From an uncultured Bacteroidales bacterium (GTDB lineage: Bacteria; Bacteroidota; Bacteroidia; Bacteroidales; Paludibacteraceae), in the NCBI GenBank assembly GCA_903899865.1, contig CAIUKZ010000339.1:1-7667 (forward strand): 7,667 bases of DNA. Reading direction: 5' to 3'. Positions 1 through 6,301 of the stretch are shown piece by piece (the first letter of the stretch is position 1; the number at the start of each line of letters is the position of its first letter). Position numbers and translations under genes: made by a program. Below the pieces are notes generated by a model, which had not been told where the DNA came from, searched no databases, and worked only from the letters and a program-made list of their open reading frames with translations.

Positions 1-564
1 AACAGTCAGGATTTTAAACTTGTGTGTGATAAACTGGATAAGCAAATTGATAAAATAAAAACAGACCCAAAGCTGTATTTTGACCGTGGAGTCGCTAAAG
101 GGAAAATGCTGGATTTTAAAGCGGCAATTCTTGATTTTGACAAAGCAATAGAGCTCGAGCCAAACAATGAAGAGTATTATTTTTCAAGAGGGATTGCTTG
201 TATGCACCATTTATACCAAGCAGCTATAAGAGACTTCACCAAAGTGCTGGAGATGAACCCAAAACGAATTGATGCATTGGTGTTTCGAGCCAATGCGAAG
301 GTGTATCTTGAGGATTATGCGGGTGGCATTATTGACTATACCGCAGCCACTTTGATAAATCCAGACTATGCCATTTTGTACAACAACAGGGCTGTGGCAT
401 ACATAGAGCTAGAACAAAAGGACTTAGCCTGTTCTGATTTTAGCAAATCGGGTGAATTAGGTTATGCAGCAGCCTATACAGCCATCAGACAATACTGCCA
501 AGAGTCATCCGAAATAAAAAAGAAGCCACATTCACCTGCACCTAAGTTTTTTCAAAAAAAATAA
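1..564 (+). CDS. TPR-repeat protein, 5' end cut by window edge
   Basis: The reading frame is open from base 1 to the TAA at 562-564. A GTG at 22 could be a start, but no stop precedes it and the preceding codons read as normal protein, so the gene probably begins outside the window. Numbering from that GTG, four tetratricopeptide repeats of about 32-34 residues are visible at about 16-47, 48-80, 81-114 and 115-147. They show the usual pattern: Tyr/Phe and Arg-Gly or Asn-Arg in helix A, Ala-Ile-x-Asp-Phe/Tyr in helix B, and Pro at the turn (EPN, NPK, NPD). The last repeat, with its Asp-Phe-x-Lys-x-x-Glu-Leu-Gly ending, resembles the C-terminal capping repeat of many Bacteroidota TPR proteins. 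The tail is Lys- and Pro-rich. TPRs are protein-binding scaffolds and the partner cannot be told. It lies directly before the AmpG-like permease on the same strand, which suggests co-transcription. The fold is clear; the function is unknown. Confidence 0.85.
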   Translation, partial: NSQDFKLVCDKLDKQIDKIKTDPKLYFDRGVAKGKMLDFKAAILDFDKAIELEPNNEEYYFSRGIACMHHLYQAAIRDFTKVLEMNPKRIDALVFRANAKVYLEDYAGGIIDYTAATLINPDYAILYNNRAVAYIELEQKDLACSDFSKSGELGYAAAYTAIRQYCQESSEIKKKPHSPAPKFFQKK

Positions 565-570
565 CTCACA

Positions 571-1869
571 TTGAAAACCCCTCCATCTTTACAATCAGGC
601 TCTACTCGTTCGCCATGGGCTTGGGTTCCTACACTTTACTTTGCGCAAGGCATACCTTATGTGGTAGCAATGACTTTGGCAGTGATAATGTATAAGCGAT
701 TTGGAATCTCGAATACTGATATTGCCCTTTACACTAGTTGGCTGTATTTGCCATGGGTGATAAAGCCATTTTGGAGCCCATTTGTAGATTTGCTGAAAAC
801 CAAGCGATGGTGGATAGTGACCATGCAGTTGATAGTTGGCGCCTGTCTAGCAGGTGTAGCATTTTTAATTCCGATGCCATTCTTCTTTCAAGCCACTTTG
901 GCGGTGCTGTGGTTGATGGCGTTTAGTTCGGCTACCCATGATATAGCTGCTGATGGGTTTTATATGCTGGCATTAGACAGTGCAGAGCAGTCATTTTTTG
1001 TGGGAATCAGAAGTACTTTTTATCGACTTGCAATGATTTCAGGGCAGGGATTGTTGGTGATAATAGCTGGCAGTTTGGAAACATATACTTCTAATATTCA
1101 TTTGGCTTGGAGTATTACTTTCTTTATTATAGCTGGATTTTTTGCATTGGTACTTTTGTATCATCGATTTATGCTTCCAAAGCCTGCCATTGATACAGAA
1201 GTGGAGCGTAAGAGTTTTCGGTTAGTTTTTAAAGAATTTGGATTGACTTTTGCGTCATTTTTCCAAAAAGAAGGAATCGGGTTAGCGCTCGCATTTATGT
1301 TGCTGTACCGACTGGGAGAGGCTTTGCTTGTTAAAATGGTTACGCCATTCCTTCTGGATGCACGTATGGTGGGAGGATTAGGTCTAAATACCCAGCAGGT
1401 AGGAATTGTTTATGGCACTGTAGGAGTACTTTCTTTGACTGTAGGAGGTGTAGTTGGGGGAATAGCTGTCTCGCGGAAAGGATTGAAATACTGGCTTTGG
1501 CCAATGGCGTTAGCTATTACTTTGCCACATTTAGCATTCTTGTATTTATCATGGTATCAGCCTACTGACATGCTACTAATCAATATTTCGGTGGCGATAG
1601 AGCAGTTTGGATATGGGTTTGGATTTACGGCCTATATGCTCTATTTGATTTATTTCTCTGACGGAGAACATAAGACGGCACATTATGCTATTTGTACTGG
1701 ATTTATGGCGTTGAGCATGATGCTTCCTGGTATGATTGCAGGAAAGTTGCAAGAGTTGTTAGGCTACAGTCACTTCTTTGTATTTGTAATGATTTGCGCT
1801 GTTCCCACATTACTTCTCATTCCATTTGTAAAGGTAAACCCGAGCTTTGGTAAAAAAAAGTCGGACTAA
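571..1869 (+). CDS. AmpG-like MFS permease
   Basis: This is a polytopic inner-membrane protein of 432 residues made almost entirely of hydrophobic segments, as expected for a 12-helix major facilitator. AmpG-family features are the N-terminal WVPTLYFAQGIPY block (about residues 18-30) and the acidic motif ATHDIAADG (121-129), which matches the ATQDIA-type motif of that family. AmpG proteins import anhydro-muropeptides for cell-wall recycling; the substrate of this homologue is not shown by sequence. The start is inferred to be TTG at 571. The frame is closed by the TAA at 562-564, the conserved N-terminal block begins near 616, and no ATG or GTG lies between. Only 6 bp separate it from the preceding TPR gene, and both are in the same frame, so translation is probably coupled. 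No strong Shine-Dalgarno sequence is visible. The family is well supported; calling it a true muropeptide permease is inference. Confidence 0.85.
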   Translation: MKTPPSLQSGSTRSPWAWVPTLYFAQGIPYVVAMTLAVIMYKRFGISNTDIALYTSWLYLPWVIKPFWSPFVDLLKTKRWWIVTMQLIVGACLAGVAFLIPMPFFFQATLAVLWLMAFSSATHDIAADGFYMLALDSAEQSFFVGIRSTFYRLAMISGQGLLVIIAGSLETYTSNIHLAWSITFFIIAGFFALVLLYHRFMLPKPAIDTEVERKSFRLVFKEFGLTFASFFQKEGIGLALAFMLLYRLGEALLVKMVTPFLLDARMVGGLGLNTQQVGIVYGTVGVLSLTVGGVVGGIAVSRKGLKYWLWPMALAITLPHLAFLYLSWYQPTDMLLINISVAIEQFGYGFGFTAYMLYLIYFSDGEHKTAHYAICTGFMALSMMLPGMIAGKLQELLGYSHFFVFVMICAVPTLLLIPFVKVNPSFGKKKSD

Positions 1870-1909
1870 TTCAAGGCATTTAAGCCTCGTGATTTTGAAT
1901 AATCTTTTC

Positions 1910-1917
1910 TACCTTTG
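1910..1917 (+). promoter_or_regulatory. Putative Bacteroidota -7 promoter element for tyrA
   Basis: TACCTTTG (followed by CA) matches the Bacteroidota sigma-factor -7 consensus TAnnTTTG. It lies 64 bp before the tyrA ATG, in the only intergenic stretch upstream of that gene. I do not see a good -33 TTG at the usual distance; the TTG at 1895-1897 is too close. A start site around 1922-1926 would be expected. Confidence 0.5.
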
Positions 1918-1981
1918 CAAAAAAAAAATGAAAGTCAGAATACAATTCTCCCAGCAGGTAACGCTGTAATTAACTATTGAT

Positions 1982-2755
1982 ATGAAAATCCTTATCCTTG
2001 GTGCCGGAAAAATGGGCACTTTCCTTACCGATGTGCTGTGCATCAATCATACAGTGGCACTTTTTGATACCAATCCCAAGCGTCTTCGATTTGTGTTTAA
2101 CACCATACGAATGACAGACATGGAGGAAGTCAGAGCATTTGAGCCTGAGTTGGTTATCAACTGTGTGACCTTGAAGTACACACTTGATGCTTTTCAATCC
2201 ATTATACCTTATCTTCCAAAGGATTGTATCCTATCTGACATTGCATCCGTGAAAACTGGATTACGAGCATTTTACGAAAGCACAGGCATGCGTTATGTGT
2301 CTACGCACCCAATGTTTGGACCCACATTTGCTACACTTGAAAACCTGAGCAATCAAAGTTCAATTATCATCTCCGAATCGGATGAAGAGGGCAAAGCATT
2401 TTTTCACGAAGCATATGGTTCATTGAAGCTACGGTTGTTTGAATATACTTTTGATGAGCATGATGAGACCATTGCTTATTCGCTCTCCATACCGTTTGCA
2501 TCCACACTTGTATTTGCATCGGTGATGAAACCTCAGGAAGCACCTGGCACCACGTTTAAACGTCACATGGACATTGCCAAGGGCTTGCTTTCTGAAGATG
2601 ATTACCTGTTGTCAGAGATTCTTTTCAACCCCTACACCCCTAAGCAAGTGGAGAATATCCGAGCTGAGTTGAAACTGCTTTTGGAGATTATAGAGAATAA
2701 GGATACTGACAAGATGCATGAGTTTTTGAAAAAGGTGAGAAAGAACATTGAATAA
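1982..2755 (+). CDS. tyrA: Prephenate dehydrogenase
   Basis: This enzyme oxidatively decarboxylates prephenate to 4-hydroxyphenylpyruvate with NAD(P)+, the committed step to tyrosine, in the cytoplasm. The N-terminus is a Rossmann fold with GAGKMG at residues 7-12 and an acidic residue, Asp29 (FDTNPKR), at the end of beta-2, which favours NAD+. SDIASVK at 85-91 and STHPMFGP at 107-114 are the conserved catalytic-domain blocks; His109 corresponds to the family's active-site histidine. His160-Asp161 begins the helical dimerisation domain. There is no fused chorismate mutase and no obvious C-terminal ACT domain; at 257 residues it is a compact monofunctional type. The ATG start places the glycine-rich loop at the usual distance from the N-terminus. 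In many Bacteroidota tyrA sits in an aromatic operon with pheA and a DAHP synthase; no such partner is seen here. Confidence 0.92.
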   Translation: MKILILGAGKMGTFLTDVLCINHTVALFDTNPKRLRFVFNTIRMTDMEEVRAFEPELVINCVTLKYTLDAFQSIIPYLPKDCILSDIASVKTGLRAFYESTGMRYVSTHPMFGPTFATLENLSNQSSIIISESDEEGKAFFHEAYGSLKLRLFEYTFDEHDETIAYSLSIPFASTLVFASVMKPQEAPGTTFKRHMDIAKGLLSEDDYLLSEILFNPYTPKQVENIRAELKLLLEIIENKDTDKMHEFLKKVRKNIE

Positions 2756-2802
2756 TTCTTTTGATAACAGAGAAGATTTAACCCCAAAAAGAATAGAAGA
2801 TT

Positions 2803-2979
2803 ATGGAAACTTTAGAAAAAGTATTGGCTGCCATCAAGCAAGCTGGAGAACCTGTAAATGCAGGGAAAGTGGTAGAAATGACAGGGCTAGACCGCAAAGA
2901 CGTGGATAAAGCCATGACAAAATTGAAAAACGACGGAGCCATCGTTTCCCCTAAGCGTTGCTACTGGGAAGCAAAGTAA
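2803..2979 (+). CDS. Small winged-helix-like protein (58 aa)
   Basis: ATG at 2803 to TAA at 2977-2979 encodes 58 residues beginning METLEKVLAAIKQAGEPVNA and ending in SPKRCYWEAK. The layout fits a minimal winged helix-turn-helix. Helix 1 spans about residues 2-14, helix 2 about 19-28 (AGKVVEMTG), and the recognition helix about 30-43 (DRKDVDKAMTKLKNDG). A beta-hairpin wing follows (AIVSPKRCYWEAK). The domain is complete but there is no effector or dimerisation region. I recall similar tiny proteins with a Ser-Pro-Lys-Arg-Cys-Tyr-Trp ending in anaerobic bacteria and archaea, with no assigned function. The A/G-rich stretch before the ATG (AGAAGA) could serve as a weak ribosome site. It lies 47 bp after tyrA on the same strand and just before a strong hairpin, so it is probably the last gene of that transcript. 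DNA binding is inferred, not shown. Confidence 0.8.
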   Translation: METLEKVLAAIKQAGEPVNAGKVVEMTGLDRKDVDKAMTKLKNDGAIVSPKRCYWEAK

Positions 2980-2992
2980 TCGCTAAAAATGT

Positions 2993-3037
2993 ACAACTAT
3001 CGCCTTGTAAGCATTCGGCTTGCAAGGCGATAGTTGT
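2993..3037. terminator. Bidirectional hairpin terminator between convergent genes
   Basis: The arms at 2993-3012 and 3018-3037 pair over 20 bp with a single G-U wobble, around the 5-nt loop ATTCG. It lies 13 bp after the stop of the 58-aa gene and 7 bp beyond the stop of the leftward ATPase gene. On the leftward transcript the stem is followed by an ATTTTTA run (2985-2991). On the rightward transcript the U-run is weaker (GTTGTTTA). This fits a shared intrinsic terminator, stronger for the leftward ATPase transcript. Confidence 0.85.
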
Positions 3038-3044
3038 TTAAGTG

Positions 3045-4202
3045 TCATTTGCCGAACTCCGACCAAGGCATTACCTGAGCATTGGTTCTATGCTGATATT
3101 CATGTCCAGCGTACACGAGGATTTTTTCATCCGTAGTTATTCCAGTGTAATGTTCAAAATGAGCAAATCCCTTGAATAAGTCAGACATGATGGTATAGGT
3201 GGCTTTAAATTCAACCAGATTTGATTTCTCACCGTTGTTTATTGTCAGATCCACCTCATGTCCATCCAAGTCACGCCAAAAAGCAATATCCTCGATTTGG
3301 TCTTTATGATGCATCCTTTTGACGTATTCTGCCATCATCATGTTTTCGAACAAAGCACCTTTGGCAGGATGAGTGAGCACTTGCTCTGGCTTGCTAATTT
3401 TCATCAGATGACAAAGCAATCCTGTATCATAAAAATACAGTTTAGGAGTTTTTACGATTCGTTTGCTCAGATTGCTGTGCAATGGCTGCAACAGGAATAG
3501 AATATAGCTGCTTTCAAGTGCAGACAACCAGTGTTTGGCTGTGGGCTGAGAGATGCCACATTCGTTCGCTAAGGAACTAAGATTGAGCAACTGGCCTGCA
3601 CGTGTAGCACACAAACCCAAGAAATTCTGAAAATGTCTTGTATCTTTTATGCCAATTAATTCACTTACATCGCGCTGGATGTAGGTGAGAATGTAATTGG
3701 TGTAAAATGTTCGTGACGGAATTTGTCGGTCGTATATCGCTGGATAAAATCCACGGACTAAACACTCCTCATAATTAGAGCTGAGTAGATTGGCTGACTT
3801 TAGTTCCTGAAAATCAAATGGAAATAGTCTGAATATGGCTACTCTACCAGCTAAACTCTGAGTAATGTGTTGCATCAGATGAAAGTTTTGTGAGCCAGAT
3901 AGAATGAATTGTCCCATCCTACCACTATTGTCCACTATTGTTTGGAGGTAGGAAAACAAGGACGGAACACGTTGTATTTCGTCAAAAATAACGTATTGGC
4001 TGTATTGCGAGAGAAAGCCATTTGGATCCGACTGTGCAAAGTTCCGACTGTCGGGGTTCTCTAAGCTCACATATTGAAATTCAGGGAATATTGTTTTGAG
4101 CAGGGTTGTTTTGCCCGACTGACGTGGTCCGGTGACAGCAATTATTGGATACTTAGTCATCATATCCGATATCGCTTTCTTAATGTCTCTTTGTATATTC
4201 AT
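3045..4202 (-). CDS. AAA_14/DUF4143 family ATPase
   Basis: This 385-residue protein has the standard two-part layout of the family. The N-terminal AAA+ ATPase domain has Walker A GPRQSGKTT at 25-33 (Lys31), Walker B VIFDEIQ at 71-77 (Asp74-Glu75) and a sensor-like LSGSQN at 101-106. A middle segment with YIQRDV and a helix-turn-helix-like stretch (LSSLANECGISQPTAKHWLSAL, around 205-230) leads into the C-terminal DUF4143 part. There Glu316, Asp318, Glu331 and Lys333 (HEVDL ... VEFKAT) look like a PD-(D/E)XK nuclease-type core. The family is widespread in bacteria and archaea, often in many copies, and its biological role is not established. Length is normal and nothing appears broken. The ATG at 4200-4202 places Walker A at the usual distance from the N-terminus. 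It is on the same strand as murI but separated by 182 bp containing direct repeats and its own -7 promoter match, so it is likely an independent transcription unit. Confidence 0.92.
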   Translation of the reverse strand: MNIQRDIKKAISDMMTKYPIIAVTGPRQSGKTTLLKTIFPEFQYVSLENPDSRNFAQSDPNGFLSQYSQYVIFDEIQRVPSLFSYLQTIVDNSGRMGQFILSGSQNFHLMQHITQSLAGRVAIFRLFPFDFQELKSANLLSSNYEECLVRGFYPAIYDRQIPSRTFYTNYILTYIQRDVSELIGIKDTRHFQNFLGLCATRAGQLLNLSSLANECGISQPTAKHWLSALESSYILFLLQPLHSNLSKRIVKTPKLYFYDTGLLCHLMKISKPEQVLTHPAKGALFENMMMAEYVKRMHHKDQIEDIAFWRDLDGHEVDLTINNGEKSNLVEFKATYTIMSDLFKGFAHFEHYTGITTDEKILVYAGHEYQHRTNAQVMPWSEFGK

Positions 4203-4223
4203 AGTAGTCTGTATTTCAGGCTA

Positions 4224-4231
4224 CAAATATA
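4224..4231 (-). promoter_or_regulatory. Putative -7 promoter element for the ATPase gene
   Basis: Read leftward, bases 4231-4224 are TATATTTG, a match to TAnnTTTG. It lies 21 bp upstream of the ATPase start codon within an A/T-rich stretch. No convincing TTG is present at the -33 distance, so the match rests on one box. It sits between the gene and the 22-bp repeat array. Confidence 0.45.
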
Positions 4232-4258
4232 CAAATATTTTTAAATATAATGAATGTT

Positions 4259-4368
4259 ACTTTGAAATTTCGGACTATCTACTTTGAAATTTCGGACTGT
4301 TCACTTTGAAATTTCGGACTACTTACTTTGAAATTTCGAACTATTCGCTTTGAAATTTCGAACTTTTC
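4259..4368. repeat. Five tandem 22-bp direct repeats upstream of the ATPase gene
   Basis: Five uninterrupted copies start at 4259, 4281, 4303, 4325 and 4347, each 22 bp. The conserved part is ACTTTGAAATTTCGGACT (18 bp) followed by four variable bases (ATCT, GTTC, ACTT, ATTC, TTTC). Each copy contains the 8-bp palindrome GAAATTTC. The three copies nearest the ATPase gene carry CGGACT; the two distal copies carry CGAACT, and the last begins with G instead of A. The 22-bp period is about two DNA turns, so each palindrome faces the same side of the helix. This fits an array of protein-binding sites upstream of the ATPase promoter; the binding protein is unknown. Confidence 0.95.
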
Positions 4369-4384
4369 AAGCATCTAAAATTTC

Positions 4385-5236
4385 TTATACAAATTCGATA
4401 TGTTCGGCGTGAATGTCCTCTTTGAGGAAAAGTGAGGCTGACGAAATAAACTTATCTACAGCTTCTGTGGTGAAATAATGACAAGTTCCGTTTTTGGTGC
4501 AAAGAGCTTCAATTTCAATATGGCGATGGAGGTAGGTAGCCAAACTTTTTGCAACCAGTCTACCTTGAGAAAGTACAGCTACGTTTTCAGGCAGAAGAGA
4601 TTTAATTTTTTCTTCCAGCAGTGGATAATGTGTACACCCAAGCATGATGGTATCAATTTTTGGATCGGCAGTGAGCAGATGTGAAACATTCTGCTTTATG
4701 AAATAATCGGCTCCCACGGATAGGTGTTCGTTATTCTCTATGAGTGGTACCCACATGGGGCAGGCTTCGGAGTAAACTGTAATATTATCTCCATAGACTT
4801 TTTCGATTTCAAGAGGATAAGAGTTGGACTGAACGGTACCATTGGTAGCCAGCAACCCTACGTGACCTGTTTTAGTAATATTCCCAACCGCCTCAATGGT
4901 GGGACGAATCACTCCCAGCACCCGTCTATTCGGATCAAGCAGTGGCAGGTCATTCTGTTGGATGCTTCGAAGTGCTTTTGCGGAGGCGGTATTACAAGCC
5001 AAAATCACCAAGTGGCAACCCATTTCAAACAGATGAGTCACACATTCCAAGGTGTATTTATACACCACATCAAAGGAGCGAGTTCCATAAGGAGTCCGAG
5101 CATTATCACCCAAGTAGAGATAATCATATTGTGGTAGTTCCTTCCGAATCTTCTCCAGAATGGTCAAACCGCCGTATCCAGAATCAAAGATTCCAATAGG
5201 GCCTGGCGCTGTGGGTAATTGAGTATTTTTCATCAT
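4385..5236 (-). CDS. murI: Glutamate racemase
   Basis: MurI interconverts L- and D-glutamate in the cytoplasm and supplies the D-Glu of peptidoglycan stem peptides. The family signature is complete. IGIFDSGYGGLT lies at 14-25 (Asp18, Ser19), LGDNARTPYG at 42-51, ACNTAS at 80-85 with catalytic Cys81, and LGCTHYPLL at 199-207 with catalytic Cys201. These are the two cysteines that abstract and donate the alpha proton from opposite faces. At 283 residues it is of normal length. The start lies in a tandem ATG-ATG (5236-5231), so either Met1 or Met2 may be used. The first ATG directly abuts the TAG of the upstream capA-like gene with no intervening base, indicating translational coupling. It is probably the last gene of the leftward M23-capA-murI unit. 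No clear intrinsic terminator follows it; the next sequence is the 22-bp repeat array. Confidence 0.96.
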   Translation of the reverse strand: MMKNTQLPTAPGPIGIFDSGYGGLTILEKIRKELPQYDYLYLGDNARTPYGTRSFDVVYKYTLECVTHLFEMGCHLVILACNTASAKALRSIQQNDLPLLDPNRRVLGVIRPTIEAVGNITKTGHVGLLATNGTVQSNSYPLEIEKVYGDNITVYSEACPMWVPLIENNEHLSVGADYFIKQNVSHLLTADPKIDTIMLGCTHYPLLEEKIKSLLPENVAVLSQGRLVAKSLATYLHRHIEIEALCTKNGTCHYFTTEAVDKFISSASLFLKEDIHAEHIEFV

Positions 5237-6292
5237 CTAATTCTTTGTAAATGTACAATAATTTATCCAACCGTCATCACTGATAGTCATCACTTTGTCC
5301 ATTTCTGGAAAATCTGTTTTGGTCAGATTTTTAATCACTGTAATTGCTTTTTTATTTGCATCAAATTTAGGTGCCCTGAACTTAGCTTGTTTGGTAGGTA
5401 TTATTTGTGCTTTCAGAAACTGACCTTGGGAGTTGGTGTAGATTTTTAGCATTGGCGAAATACCGTTTAATCCAGCCACGCTAATTTTACTGTAGGTGCA
5501 AAAATTGCCCAGACTGTATGCAATCAATCGCTTTTTATACACCTCTATAGCTCGTGTGACATGTGGTCCATGCCCAATAAGTACGTCAGCGCCAGCATCT
5601 ATCATAGCATGAGAAAATTCATAAACATTCCCACGATCTTCTCCAATATAAAATTCTTTCTGACGTGTTACATGCTGATTATTACCACTTTCAGCGCCTG
5701 CATGAAACGATACTAATACGATGTCCGAGATGCTGTTCAGGTACTTTACATATTTAGCAGCTCGTTGTATGTCTTTGACGCTTGCCATGCCAGCATTGGG
5801 TGAGAAAGCACAAAACCCAAATTTCACACCATTACGCGTGAAAGTGTCTAAAGGACATTCTGCAAGTCCAGCATATTTAATTCCTGCGCATTTGAGACAT
5901 TGTTTAGTGGACTTTCGGCCTATTCGTCCAAAATCATTCAAGTGGTTATTGGCTAGACTAAGACAGTCGAATTTTGCACTTTTTAAAGTTTTAGCGTAGT
6001 AGGTGGGCATAGCAAAGAAGTAACATCTGCCATCAGTACGACATTCTTTGACTTGCGACAAATCATCGGTGAGTACCCCTTCCAGATTGCCAAATCGGAG
6101 ATCGGCATCATTGAGATAAGGCATCAAAGGAGTGAAAAGTGCGTGACTGTTACGTGGAAGAAAGCTACTATCAGGATAAGTAGTTCCGAGCATGATATCA
6201 CCTACAGCTATTATTTTGACGGTGTCTTTTCGTTGGGCGAAAACCAATGAAGAAAATATCAAACTAATGCATGCTATTACAGTCGTTCTCAT
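5237..6292 (-). CDS. CapA-like secreted metallophosphatase
   Basis: This 351-residue protein belongs to the CapA/PgsA (YwtB) branch of the calcineurin-like metallophosphatase fold, linked in Gram-positives to poly-gamma-glutamate capsule. Residues 1-19 look like a Sec signal peptide with cleavage before Gln20 (LVFA-Q), so it is probably periplasmic. The motifs appear in order: GDIMLG (31-36), GNLEG (68-72), ANNHLNDFG (114-122), SFHAG (195-199, His197), IGHGPHV (239-245, His241 and His244) and SLGNF (260-264). These supply the expected metal ligands, so an active site is likely intact. The mature part is unusually cysteine-rich for a periplasmic enzyme, including Cys84/Cys90 and Cys132/Cys135. 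No PgsB or PgsC synthase gene is in the window, so a polyglutamate role is unproven. It lies 9 bp after the M23 gene and abuts murI exactly. Confidence 0.88.
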   Translation of the reverse strand: MRTTVIACISLIFSSLVFAQRKDTVKIIAVGDIMLGTTYPDSSFLPRNSHALFTPLMPYLNDADLRFGNLEGVLTDDLSQVKECRTDGRCYFFAMPTYYAKTLKSAKFDCLSLANNHLNDFGRIGRKSTKQCLKCAGIKYAGLAECPLDTFTRNGVKFGFCAFSPNAGMASVKDIQRAAKYVKYLNSISDIVLVSFHAGAESGNNQHVTRQKEFYIGEDRGNVYEFSHAMIDAGADVLIGHGPHVTRAIEVYKKRLIAYSLGNFCTYSKISVAGLNGISPMLKIYTNSQGQFLKAQIIPTKQAKFRAPKFDANKKAITVIKNLTKTDFPEMDKVMTISDDGWINYCTFTKN

Positions 6293-6301
6293 GTCTTTTG
6301 C

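Noticed and set aside
1874..1887. Terminator after the AmpG-like gene (AGGC-ATTTAA-GCCT)
   Set aside because: The stem is only 4 bp and is not followed by a U-run, so it is not a convincing terminator.
1970..2197. Leftward 75-residue open frame opposite the tyrA start
   Set aside because: It overlaps the Rossmann-fold coding region of tyrA in antisense and has no family features.
4259..4368. CRISPR-like array
   Set aside because: The repeat period is only 22 bp with four variable bases between cores, far too short for spacers, and no cas gene is present.
4724..5137. Rightward 137-residue open frame
   Set aside because: It lies wholly antisense inside murI, whose motifs are complete, and shows no protein family features.
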